This document shows, in pieces, positions 26,477-34,414 of a stretch of DNA of 45,406 nt; the stretch's first letter is position 1; each line of letters begins with the position of its first letter. The translations under genes were made by a program, and so were the position numbers. This stretch comes from an uncultured Clostridia bacterium (GTDB lineage Bacteria > Bacillota > Clostridia > Oscillospirales > CAG-272), in the NCBI GenBank assembly GCA_937884385.1, contig CALGCW010000130.1, positions 1 to 45,406 on the forward strand, written 5' to 3'. The notes beneath the pieces are model-generated. The model did no database searches. It was not told where the DNA came from and saw only the letters and a list, made by a program, of their open reading frames with translations.

Positions 26477-27277
26477 TTAATACTTCGCATTTTTTGCATC
26501 CTCGTTGTGGATGCGGAGCTGATACTCCTGCTTTGCTTCGGGAGAGTCAAAGATCATTTGACTTGCAAAATCAACGGTCACGGTAGAAGATATTACGTCG
26601 TGAATCATTGAATTTGTTTTGGTGAAAATCATAAGTCCGATTTCGAATAAAAGAATTAATACTACAACTCCAAGTGTGACTATGCTTCCTACTCCAAAGA
26701 ATGCCATCAGCAAAATAATAACAGGTATCATAATCTCAATGGTGTATTTACCGAGTATGGCGCGAACGAACATCATTACGTGATTGACCCTAACGCCGTC
26801 AATTCGCATAACAGCTATGGAGAATATCTTCTTTCCAATAGTTTGTCCGTTTTTGAGCCAAAGCGGAACAATAAATTCGAGAATCAAAACGGAAAAGAGA
26901 ATACTTAGTGAAATCATCATTATCGTTAAGCTTATAATCATCATATAAGTACTTGCGATTTCCTCGTCTGCATTAATTTCTTTAATACAAGATTCAATAG
27001 TATTTCTTACCTCTTCGGGAAACTTGTTTCTTTCTTCCTCGGTGAGCGCGGCATATTTATCGATATCAATTTCATATTCTTTGGTGATTTCAGGTATGCC
27101 GTAGGATTTTTCGATCTCTGCCATCTGAGATGATAATCTTTCTGAATAATTATCATATCCGGTAATCGCAGAGAACATCCACATAAATCCTGTTATAAAA
27201 ATTACAAGTAATATGAAATCGATCAAAAAGGCCATGAACCTTTTCATCACGCTAGCTTTTTGCAAATCGTAAATCAT
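26477..27277 (-). CDS. RDD-family membrane protein
   Basis: This protein of about 266 residues starts with the RDD signature KRFMAFLIDFILL (Arg then Asp in the first helix). About four hydrophobic helices and a charged extracytoplasmic loop (about 45-95) follow. The GQTIGKKIFSIAVMRIDG stretch is the conserved second RDD motif. Function of the family is unsettled; some members act in ion exchange. I set the start at ATG 27277 because AAGGA lies eight bases upstream. A TTG two codons earlier is too close to that site. It is probably the first gene of the ABC/lipoprotein unit. Confidence 0.82.
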   Translation of the reverse strand: MIYDLQKASVMKRFMAFLIDFILLVIFITGFMWMFSAITGYDNYSERLSSQMAEIEKSYGIPEITKEYEIDIDKYAALTEEERNKFPEEVRNTIESCIKEINADEEIASTYMMIISLTIMMISLSILFSVLILEFIVPLWLKNGQTIGKKIFSIAVMRIDGVRVNHVMMFVRAILGKYTIEIMIPVIILLMAFFGVGSIVTLGVVVLILLFEIGLMIFTKTNSMIHDVISSTVTVDFASQMIFDSPEAKQEYQLRIHNEDAKNAKY

Positions 27278-27363
27278 TATCAAAATCCTTCATTAATATT
27301 ATATAAGTAAAAATGAAAAGTTAAAATTGACATAGTTATAAATGTTAATATTACCCTACATAC

Positions 27364-27392
27364 ATAATAGCACAAACTTCTTCAAAAAACAA
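27364..27392 (-). promoter_or_regulatory. Promoter of the RDD/ABC/lipoprotein unit
   Basis: On the minus strand, -35 TTGTTT (27387-27392), 17 bases, -10 TATTAT (27364-27369) with an extended TG. A second weaker candidate lies upstream: -10 TATAAT at 27409-27414 and -35 ATGACG at 27431-27436, spacing 16. Confidence 0.6.
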
Positions 27393-27414
27393 CCCTTTTT
27401 TTCTTAATATTATA

Positions 27415-27540
27415 GTAAAAATTAATTTTTCGTCATTTTGACAAAAAAGAGAATAAAAAACAAAGTGTTAAAGACAATTATTACAATTATGGTATTAACA
27501 AAACAATATATTTAGTTATAATTTTGGCATATATACAAGA
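27415..27540. other. A+T-rich spacer, no gene seen
   Basis: Between the RDD gene start and the CNNM terminator there are about 260 bases. Apart from the promoter candidates at 27364-27436 the sequence is A+T-rich, without an open frame or convincing hairpin. Confidence 0.6.
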
Positions 27541-27574
27541 AAAAACGCAACAGAAATAATACTGTTGCGTTTTT
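27541..27574 (-). terminator. Terminator of the CNNM/CorC gene
   Basis: A 13-bp stem (27541-27553 with 27562-27574) with an eight-base loop. On the minus strand it ends in T-runs. It lies nine bases past the stop codon of the CNNM/CorC gene. Confidence 0.9.
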
Positions 27575-27582
27575 GTGCAATA

Positions 27583-28920
27583 TTACTCGTCGGAGTCTTC
27601 TTCCTCAAGGGGAAGCTCTTCGGGACGAAGAACGACCTCGATCTCGTGTGACATTATATCGTCAGCCTTCGTGACTGTTACTGTAAGTCTGTCATAATCA
27701 AATGAGAAGCCGACCTCGGGTATGCTCTCTGCGTGCTCGTTTACCCAACCGTTTACGGTAGTGGAATCGCTTTCTTCGTCATTATCAATTTCAAAGAATG
27801 TGAAGAATTCGTCAAGTGAAACGGTGGAGAGAACTCTGTATTTATCGTCGCCTATTGATTTGATGGGCTCAATAGCTTCGTCAAGCTCATCCCAGATCTC
27901 GCCAACGAGCTCTTCAATGATGTCTTCCATACTTACTACGCCGGATGTAACACCGTATTCGTTGACAACGATTGCGATATGATTATGTGTTTCCTGCATT
28001 TCCTTGAGCAATGCATCAAGGTGCATGGTTTCGGGTACGTATTTGGGGGAGAACATTGCATCGTCAAGCTTGAAGCCTTTATTTGTATGCTTAAGCAGAT
28101 ATTCACGTGCGTAAAGGACGCCCGTAATCTTATCAAGGCTTTCGGAATAGACGGGAATACGTGAGTAGCCCTCCTCATCGATGAGTGCGAGCAGGTCGGA
28201 CTCTGAAATATCCTCTGGAATTGCAATGATCGAGCTTCGCTGAGTCATAACGTCAGCGGCAGTAAGGTTGTCGAGCTTAAAGACGTTCTTAATGTACTCG
28301 ACATCGTCCTCGTCAAGTCCACCTTCGTCTGCGCCTGCGTCAAGCATAGTCACGATATCCTCCTCGGAAACGATCTCCTCCTTTTCTTCGGGATCAATGC
28401 CGAAAAGCTTAAGGACTGCATTCGTGGAGACGGTGAGGAACCAGATAACAGGCTTCAAAATATGTGTAAACACGGAAACTACTCCGCAGAACGCCTTCGC
28501 TACCTTCTCCTTGTTCTTCATTGCCACTCTCTTGGGAACGAGCTCACCAAGAACGAGTGTAAAGTAAGAAAGTATCAAGGTGACGAGGATGACGGAAACT
28601 GCCTTGATAGCCTCGGCGGTAGAGCCCGAAAATCCAAATTGTGTATTGAGCGCGCCTGCGAGCAGATCGCCGAAGCTATCAGCCGCGAAAGCGGAGCCCA
28701 AGAATCCCGCAAGGGTTATACCGACCTGAATGGTGGATAAGAACTTTGTGGGGTCGTCAATGATCTTTACAAGCTTTGCTGCTTTCTTGTCACCGTCGTC
28801 TGCAAGAGCCTTTATCTTCTGGCTGTTGAGTGAGATGACTGCGATCTCAGTTGCGGCAAAGAACGCATTGATCGCTATAAGTATGATCTGTAATAATAAT
28901 TGTCTAAATATTGTAGACAT
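27583..28920 (-). CDS. CNNM/CorC (hemolysin-family) cation transport protein
   Basis: This 445-residue protein has the order DUF21/CNNM membrane domain (about 1-200, with helices around FFAATEIAVISLNSQKIKAL and the GFLGSAFAADSFGDLLAG region), a CBS-domain pair (about 215-340, including VMTQRSSIIAIPEDIS and NEYGVTSGVVSMEDIIEELVGEIWDE) and a CorC_HlyC C-terminal domain. Family members are linked to Mg2+/Co2+ or Na+-coupled Mg2+ export; older annotations say hemolysin. GGAGGATTT precedes the ATG. A structured leader of about 210 bases lies upstream and may regulate it. Confidence 0.9.
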   Translation of the reverse strand: MSTIFRQLLLQIILIAINAFFAATEIAVISLNSQKIKALADDGDKKAAKLVKIIDDPTKFLSTIQVGITLAGFLGSAFAADSFGDLLAGALNTQFGFSGSTAEAIKAVSVILVTLILSYFTLVLGELVPKRVAMKNKEKVAKAFCGVVSVFTHILKPVIWFLTVSTNAVLKLFGIDPEEKEEIVSEEDIVTMLDAGADEGGLDEDDVEYIKNVFKLDNLTAADVMTQRSSIIAIPEDISESDLLALIDEEGYSRIPVYSESLDKITGVLYAREYLLKHTNKGFKLDDAMFSPKYVPETMHLDALLKEMQETHNHIAIVVNEYGVTSGVVSMEDIIEELVGEIWDELDEAIEPIKSIGDDKYRVLSTVSLDEFFTFFEIDNDEESDSTTVNGWVNEHAESIPEVGFSFDYDRLTVTVTKADDIMSHEIEVVLRPEELPLEEEDSDE

Positions 28921-29132
28921 AAATCCTCCAAAAATAAAAATTCAAATGTTTTTCTTGATAAAAGTCAGTTGTTCGAGTGCAATTACGTCAGCACTTCAGC
29001 GGTAAATGCACTGAGAGGCTCGGGAACGAGCAACATCTGAATATTTTTGAAGTATTGTCGTTAAAGAACCGAGTTACAGGGCAACTTCGGGGTAATGGGT
29101 CCACGGTTGTAAACTCCTTTCATAAAAATTCA
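28921..29132 (-). ncRNA. Structured 5' leader of the CNNM/CorC gene, riboswitch candidate
   Basis: The transcript from the promoter at 29139-29167 would carry about 212 non-coding bases with a base composition unlike the A+T-rich spacers elsewhere. Visible pairings in transcript order are a bulged stem with a CCGA/TCGG base and GTT/AAC above it near 29067-29088, a GCTCG/CGAGC hairpin near 29017-29031, and a long stem of 11 bp with one mismatch joining AGTGCA...TAC to GTA...TGCACT (about 28976-29012). The last stem ends about 55 bases before the start codon, with a U-rich stretch between. I could not match it to M-box, yybP-ykoY, NiCo, ydaO or T-box consensus elements from memory. Confidence 0.5.
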
Positions 29133-29138
29133 ACATAC

Positions 29139-29167
29139 AGTATAGCATACATTTTGTCAAATTTCAA
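29139..29167 (-). promoter_or_regulatory. Promoter of the CNNM leader and gene
   Basis: On the minus strand, -35 TTGAAA (29162-29167), 17 bases, -10 TATACT (29139-29144) with an extended TG. Confidence 0.75.
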
Positions 29168-29225
29168 TAGTTTTTAGCTAAATTTCAAGATATTATTTAT
29201 TTTATATGAAAATAAACCAAATTTA

Positions 29226-29254
29226 TTGACTAAACGGATGAATTGTGATAAAAT
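29226..29254 (+). promoter_or_regulatory. Promoter of the cysteine desulfidase-type gene
   Basis: -35 TTGACT (29226-29231), 17 bases, -10 TAAAAT (29249-29254) with extended TG. It shows that the coding start is at 29286 and not at the in-frame TTG at 29226. Confidence 0.78.
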
Positions 29255-29285
29255 GAATCTAATTATTTTTGAAGGGAACAGATTT

Positions 29286-30575
29286 ATGCTTTCAAATGAA
29301 GTTATAAGAACTTATGAGGACATTTTAGTTGAGGAGCTGCAGGTAGCGATGGGCTGTACCGAGCCTATAGCAATAGCGTATGCAGCAGCTATCGCTCGCG
29401 ATGCGCTTGACGGAGCTTTACCCGAGAGCATTACCGTTCGTCTTAGCGGAAATATTATCAAAAACGTAAAAAGCGTTATCGTGCCTTCGACGGGTGGCAT
29501 GCACGGGATAGAGAGTGCGGTTGCTGCAGGCGTTATTTCCGGAAGGTACGATCTTAAGCTTGAGCTTTTGTCAATTCTCGGTGAGCAGGATATTGAAAGC
29601 ATCAAGGATTTTAAGGAGAATAATGCAATTATTCTTGAAGAGCTTGAGAGCCCCTGCAATTTCGATCTTTTTATCAAGGCGTTTGCTAACGGGGACAAGG
29701 TGAAGGTGAGGATTTCCGATTACCATACGAACGTCGTGCTCGTCAGCAAAAACGGGCAGGATATCACAGAGTGCTACAGAAATGAAAAGAGTGAGATGGG
29801 CAAGAGCCTTAAGAAGGCGGACAGAAGCTTACTGAACGTAAAGGATATAGTTGAGTTCGCGGAAAACGCTGATCTTACACGTATCAAGCCCCATCTTCTT
29901 CGACAGATAGAAATGAATATGGCGATATCTGATGAAGGCTTGACTAAGGACTATGGCGCAACGATAGGAAAGATACTATATAAGAACGGAAGCGCTCCGC
30001 TTAAGGATAGGATAAAGGGAAGTGCGGCGGCAGGAAGCGATGCGCGCATGAGTGGCTGTGAGCTGCCCGTGTGCATTATTTCGGGAAGCGGAAACCAGGG
30101 AATAACTGCATCCGTCCCTATTGCCGTATATGCAAGTGAGCTTGGGATCGATGAGGAAACAATGCTTCGCGCGTTGATCGTAAGTGATCTCGTGACGATC
30201 CATCAAAAGACCGGCATCGGTACTCTTTCCGCATACTGCGGAGCTATCAGCGCAGGTGTTGGCGCAGGCGCGGGTATTTGCTATCTTCAGGGTGGAAGAT
30301 ACCGTGAGATCGCGCATACCCTTGTTAATGCGGTTGCCATACTGTCGGGTACTATCTGCGACGGTGCAAAGGCATCCTGTGCGGCAAAGATCGCCATGGC
30401 GGTCGAGGCAGGCCTTATCGGATGTGAGATGGCAAATGCAGATAAGCAGTTCTACGGCGGCGACGGCATAGTGACGAAGGGTGTTGAGAACACGATCAAA
30501 AACGTTGGCTTGCTTGCGCGTGACGGTATGAGCACTACTGACAAGGAAATAATTAAAATCATGTTGAAAAACTAA
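29286..30575 (+). CDS. UPF0597/CdsB-type L-cysteine desulfidase
   Basis: This 429-residue protein belongs to the UPF0597 family (E. coli YhaM/CyuA; archaeal L-cysteine desulfidase). Family features are VAMGCTEPIAIAYAAA with Cys24, the SGCELPVCIISGSGNQGITASVPI core, and GTICDGAKASCAAK, which together supply cysteines for a [4Fe-4S] cluster. The enzyme breaks L-cysteine down to sulfide, ammonia and pyruvate; related proteins act as serine dehydratase-like lyases. GAAGGGAA precedes ATG 29286. It is monocistronic, with its own promoter and a terminator that overlaps the stop codon. Sulfide or cysteine control was not visible. Confidence 0.85.
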   Translation: MLSNEVIRTYEDILVEELQVAMGCTEPIAIAYAAAIARDALDGALPESITVRLSGNIIKNVKSVIVPSTGGMHGIESAVAAGVISGRYDLKLELLSILGEQDIESIKDFKENNAIILEELESPCNFDLFIKAFANGDKVKVRISDYHTNVVLVSKNGQDITECYRNEKSEMGKSLKKADRSLLNVKDIVEFAENADLTRIKPHLLRQIEMNMAISDEGLTKDYGATIGKILYKNGSAPLKDRIKGSAAAGSDARMSGCELPVCIISGSGNQGITASVPIAVYASELGIDEETMLRALIVSDLVTIHQKTGIGTLSAYCGAISAGVGAGAGICYLQGGRYREIAHTLVNAVAILSGTICDGAKASCAAKIAMAVEAGLIGCEMANADKQFYGGDGIVTKGVENTIKNVGLLARDGMSTTDKEIIKIMLKN

Positions 30576-30622
30576 AAGCAACGGATAGTTGCACTCTTGC
30601 AACCCGGAGTATATTGCTTTTT
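30574..30622 (+). terminator. Compound terminator after the desulfidase gene
   Basis: An outer stem pairs 30574-30581 with 30614-30621. An inner 6-bp hairpin (30588-30593 with 30598-30603) lies inside it, and a T-run ends at 30622. It begins within the stop codon, and its right arm is also a -35 element. Confidence 0.6.
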
Positions 30623-30642
30623 CGGCATACATCGTATATAAT
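30614..30642 (+). promoter_or_regulatory. Promoter of the M16C protease, overlapping the terminator
   Basis: -35 TTGCTT (30614-30619), 17 bases, -10 TATAAT (30637-30642). The -35 is the right arm of the preceding terminator stem. Confidence 0.7.
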
Positions 30643-30676
30643 TCAGTTAAACAATTTTCAAATAAAGGAGAAAACC

Positions 30677-33481
30677 ATGAAAAACTTTACTTTTACAAAC
30701 AAGGTGAGATTTGACTCCTGCGGATACGACGTATATGAATACGATCATATAAGCGGAGCGAAGCTCATTTATATTGATTCGGGCACGGAGGAAAAATCCT
30801 TCTGTGCGGCATTTAAGACGATTCCCGACGATTCAACCGGTGTTTTCCATATTCTTGAGCATTCTGTTCTTGACGGTTCGAAGAATTATCCTATGAATTC
30901 GCCCTTCCTTTTTATGCTTAAGAACTCGATGAACACGTTTCTTAACGCTATGACATTCCAGGGAAAGACGATGTATCCCTGCGCTTCCTGCAATCCCGAC
31001 GATTTTGAGAACCTTATGAAGGTTTATCTTGACGCGGTATTCAATCCCATTCTTGCGGAAGGTACCTTCCTGCGTGAGGGCTGGCACATTGAAAAGGCAG
31101 AGAACGGCTATGATATCAAGGGCGTCGTATATAACGAGATGCAGGGTGCTACCGCTTCGATCCAGCGTCAGCTTTACGGCGCTATGACCGCGGATCTTTA
31201 TCCCGATACCTACCAGAAGTACAACAGCGGCGGCGAGCCGAGCGTTATTCCTTCTCTTACTTACGAGAATTATCTTGCGGCATACAGAAAGTATTACAGC
31301 ACCGCTAACTGCGTTTTGTTCCTTCGCGGAAATATGGATCTTGACAGATATACAGACATTATTGATAGCTGGCTTGCCGGTGCTTCACAGGAGAGAAGTG
31401 ATATAAGACACACCGTTCAGGGACCTAATCACAGAGTTTGTGAGCACGAATATGCCATCTCTCCCTCCGAGGATACGAAGGGCAAAACTAACATCATATA
31501 TTCATATAACATAGGCATGTATAACGATGCGGAAAGACAGCTTGCGGCAGGTCTTCTTGCAAATTATCTTATGGAAAACAGCTCCTCTCCGCTTAAGAGC
31601 GCTCTTGTCACAAGCGGACTTATGCAGGATGCTGATATTTACGATTCGACCGACGATATACAGACCTCATGGGGTTTTGCGGCATACAACACGGAGAAGG
31701 AGCACAGAGACGCTATCAAAAAGATCATCGACGATACTATCCATAGTATTATTGATAATGGTATCGATAAAGATATTATGCTTGCGCAGATCTCTTCAAC
31801 TCGCTTTAAGATGAAGGAGCAGAGAAATGCTGTGACGGGTCTTTGCATCTATGATTTCATTCAGATCGCAAACAACTCCTTCTATAACGTTCCTCTCAAC
31901 ACTTATTTTGAGATAGATGAAGCCTTTGCAAAATTTGAGCGCGAGCTTGAGAGAGGTTATTTTGAAAACCTTCTTCGTGAGATATTCTTTGAAAACGATA
32001 TTACTGCTGTTTCAGTTCTCGTTCCCGTTCAAAGAGAGTCAAGCGCGGCACATATTGCGACAGTAGAAAAGTATACTGCTGACCTCTCTGAGGAATACAA
32101 GGCTGAGGCTCACAGAAGATTTGTTGAGGGAACGAAGCTTGCTATGGAGCGCGATACACCCGAGGTTATTGCAAAAATGCCCACGCTCTCGCTTGACAAG
32201 CTTACAAAAGAGCTTCCCAAAAAGGAATTCCACGCAGACGGAAAAGTGCTTTTCACACCTGCAGAAACAAACGGTGTTGCTTATTATCGCTTCTATTTCT
32301 CACTTGCGGGTCTCAGTGCTGACGAGATAATGACACTTGAGCTTATTTCACGCTCTCTTGGCGACTTTGCAACTCCTGCGCACACTCCGAGCGAGCTTTC
32401 AAATATGCTCAACAGATATGCGGGTAAGTGGAAGTTCTCAATAACTACGCTCTCTCCCTCGATGGATAAGGCGGATCCCTATCTCGTAGTCAGCGTTGCT
32501 TGTCTTGAAGAGAATGCTGCGAAGGCACTTTCGATAATCAGTGAGATCATTACAAAGACGGTCTATGATGAAGAAACTGCTAAAACCGTTCTTGCACGTG
32601 AGCTTAACAATACAAGAATGCAGTTTATGGGTAACGGCGTGGGACTTGCTATCAACACAAGTGAATCCCTTATTTCCGCAAGCGGCTATTACAGCGTGCT
32701 TACCGGTGGATATCCTTTGTTTGTAAAGATTGGTGAATATGCAAAAGCACCCGAGTCCTTCTGTACAGATGCCAAGGCGCTTCTTTCAAGAATATTTAGC
32801 AGCGGCAATCTCAGCTATATCGGTCTTACGGGCAAGAAGGAGCTTCTTGACAGGGTGCTTGATCTCCCCGAAGGAGAGAAGCTTGAGGGGGCTACCCTTA
32901 CAAATCCCAACACAAAGAAGGTCGCTTATGCGATCCCCGCGGGTATAAGCTTCAACGTTCGTTCGCTTGACGTAAGTGATATTCTTCCTTACAGCGGCAA
33001 GCATATTGCGCTTTCAAACCTTCTTTCTCTCGGATACCTGTGGCACAATATCCGTGAGGTCGGCGGTGCATACGGAACGGGTCTTCGCTTTGCAAGACGC
33101 GGTTCAATGAATATTTATTCATACCGTGACCCCAAGGTTAAAGAAACGTATGAGCTTTATGACAATATTGCAAGTTATCTTGCTACTAACGAATTTACCG
33201 ACGGCGAGATACTTGGCTGTATCATAAGCACACTTGCTGATTTTGTTAACCCGAAATCTATGGAGCAAGAGGGAATTGAAAACGAGATCGGTTATCTTGC
33301 AGGTTATACCTACGATGAAAAAGCCCGCCATATGGCAGAGGTGCTTTCCTTCAGCAGAGAAGACATCAAGGCTTTCATCCCTGTTTTTGAAGCCTTCAAG
33401 AACAGCATTGCGGAGTGCTCTGTAGGAAACGGAAATGCGCAGGCTGAATACGGCAGATTTGATGAGATAATTAATCTTTAA
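30677..33481 (+). CDS. M16C metalloprotease (PreP/insulinase-like)
   Basis: This 934-residue protein is a full-length M16C peptidase. The inverted zinc motif HxxEH is FHILEH (His58, Glu61, His62), within the family context GVFHILEHSVLDGSKNYP. ATASIQRQLYG, and in the second half LSNMLNRYAGKW, are typical of the PreP/Cym1 group. The two halves form a clam-shell chamber that degrades unfolded peptides up to several dozen residues. The start is ATG 30677 with AAAGGAG upstream; the frame stays open to 30614 but that stretch is the promoter. No signal peptide, so cytoplasmic peptide turnover is likely. Confidence 0.92.
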   Translation: MKNFTFTNKVRFDSCGYDVYEYDHISGAKLIYIDSGTEEKSFCAAFKTIPDDSTGVFHILEHSVLDGSKNYPMNSPFLFMLKNSMNTFLNAMTFQGKTMYPCASCNPDDFENLMKVYLDAVFNPILAEGTFLREGWHIEKAENGYDIKGVVYNEMQGATASIQRQLYGAMTADLYPDTYQKYNSGGEPSVIPSLTYENYLAAYRKYYSTANCVLFLRGNMDLDRYTDIIDSWLAGASQERSDIRHTVQGPNHRVCEHEYAISPSEDTKGKTNIIYSYNIGMYNDAERQLAAGLLANYLMENSSSPLKSALVTSGLMQDADIYDSTDDIQTSWGFAAYNTEKEHRDAIKKIIDDTIHSIIDNGIDKDIMLAQISSTRFKMKEQRNAVTGLCIYDFIQIANNSFYNVPLNTYFEIDEAFAKFERELERGYFENLLREIFFENDITAVSVLVPVQRESSAAHIATVEKYTADLSEEYKAEAHRRFVEGTKLAMERDTPEVIAKMPTLSLDKLTKELPKKEFHADGKVLFTPAETNGVAYYRFYFSLAGLSADEIMTLELISRSLGDFATPAHTPSELSNMLNRYAGKWKFSITTLSPSMDKADPYLVVSVACLEENAAKALSIISEIITKTVYDEETAKTVLARELNNTRMQFMGNGVGLAINTSESLISASGYYSVLTGGYPLFVKIGEYAKAPESFCTDAKALLSRIFSSGNLSYIGLTGKKELLDRVLDLPEGEKLEGATLTNPNTKKVAYAIPAGISFNVRSLDVSDILPYSGKHIALSNLLSLGYLWHNIREVGGAYGTGLRFARRGSMNIYSYRDPKVKETYELYDNIASYLATNEFTDGEILGCIISTLADFVNPKSMEQEGIENEIGYLAGYTYDEKARHMAEVLSFSREDIKAFIPVFEAFKNSIAECSVGNGNAQAEYGRFDEIINL

Positions 33482-33486
33482 TAAAT

Positions 33487-33519
33487 GAAAAGAACGGCGA
33501 GTGATCGCCGTTCTGTTTT
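33487..33519. terminator. Bidirectional terminator
   Basis: A 10-bp stem (33491-33500 with 33505-33514) with loop GTGA and a T-run on the plus strand, and a shorter T-run on the minus strand. It separates the convergent M16C protease and esterase genes. Confidence 0.88.
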
Positions 33520-34302
33520 TTATTTGAGATTTTGTTTGATCCATTTATCCGCAAGGTCGACCCACACGTGTGACGGGTGCGGTGAATCCTCGGGTATTTC
33601 GTGGCAGGTCTCGTGTGTTGCAAGCGCGAGGCCGTGATTCCCCTCGGGGAACAAAACAAGCTCGTTCTTGATGTTGCACTTTGAGAGAGCTGAAGCGAGG
33701 TTCTTTGAGTTCTGAACGGGAACTGCAGGATCGGTCTCGGTATGCCAGATGAATGCAGGGGGAGTATCACCGTCGACGTGGAGATCGAGCGAAAACAGGT
33801 CAAGTAGCTCTTTAGTGGGTTCGTTTGTGCCGCAGAAATTATGAAGTGTGCCGAGATGTGTCTCGCAGGTTGCTGTGACAACGGGATAGCAGAGGATCAT
33901 ACCGTCAGGGCGGGAATTCTTGGGGAGCAGGGTTCCGCTTGAAAGCGCAAGATGTCCGCCTGCGGAAAAGCCGACTATGATAACTCTGTCGGGGCGAATA
34001 TTGTATTTTTTCGCGTTGTCTCTTATATGCTTTATTGCGATTTGTACTTCGTGTAAAGGTTTGAGCTCCTTTGCCATTATGCCAACCGAATATTTGAGCA
34101 CGAACACGTTGTATCCGCGTGCCAAGAACTGAAGAGCGACCGGTTCGCTCTCGCGGTTTGAGGTCCATTCGTATCCGCCGCCCGGGCAAATTAGTATGGC
34201 GCGTCTCGGATCGTTATTCATCTCGGGTGGATTATCCTGAATATAGGTTATAAGATGTGCATTTTCATCTTGCGGGAATATATAAAGCTTTTCAATAGTC
34301 AT
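33520..34302 (-). CDS. Alpha/beta hydrolase (acetyl-esterase/BD-FAE-like)
   Basis: This 260-residue serine hydrolase has the oxyanion-hole motif CPGGGYEWTSNRE, a nucleophile elbow GFSAGGH (Ser113), an acid region around HTETDPAVPVQNS, and the catalytic histidine in EGNHGLAL. The layout matches small acetyl-xylan or carbohydrate esterases of the BD-FAE type. No signal peptide, so it acts in the cytoplasm on imported acetylated sugars or other esters. GAGGTGAT precedes the ATG. It is alone between a terminator and a near-consensus promoter. Substrate is inferred from the family. Confidence 0.82.
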   Translation of the reverse strand: MTIEKLYIFPQDENAHLITYIQDNPPEMNNDPRRAILICPGGGYEWTSNRESEPVALQFLARGYNVFVLKYSVGIMAKELKPLHEVQIAIKHIRDNAKKYNIRPDRVIIVGFSAGGHLALSSGTLLPKNSRPDGMILCYPVVTATCETHLGTLHNFCGTNEPTKELLDLFSLDLHVDGDTPPAFIWHTETDPAVPVQNSKNLASALSKCNIKNELVLFPEGNHGLALATHETCHEIPEDSPHPSHVWVDLADKWIKQNLK

Positions 34303-34321
34303 TTTTTATCACCTCGAGATT

Positions 34322-34349
34322 ATTATACCATTTTTTATCGTTTTGTCAA
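34322..34349 (-). promoter_or_regulatory. Near-consensus promoter of the esterase
   Basis: On the minus strand, -35 TTGACA (34344-34349) and -10 TATAAT (34322-34327) are both exact, 16 bases apart, with TG one base before the -10. Confidence 0.85.
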
Positions 34350-34356
34350 TAACGTG

Positions 34357-34386
34357 TGAATAGAATCGTATCAATCGTGAAAACTA
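34357..34386 (+). promoter_or_regulatory. Possible sporulation-type (sigma-G-like) promoter
   Basis: TGAATA (34357-34362) and AAAACTA (34380-34386) are 17 bases apart. This resembles the sigma-G pattern TGMATA-N17/18-CATACTA in both boxes, with two mismatches in the second. No sigma-A promoter was found for the helical protein gene downstream. Confidence 0.3.
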
Positions 34387-34414
34387 ATAACACTGATGAA
34401 CAAAGGAGTGTATT

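Noticed and set aside
27423..27480. Promoter on the plus strand at TTGACA near 27439
   Set aside because: There is no matching -10 at 16-18 bases and no plus-strand gene follows before the minus-strand terminator and gene.
28975..29130. Plus-strand similarity of this region to M-box (Mg2+) riboswitch fragments
   Set aside because: A few short fragments resemble M-box elements on the plus strand. The neighbouring plus-strand gene has its own promoter downstream at 29226, and the CNNM gene is on the minus strand. Key M-box stems could not be formed in either orientation.
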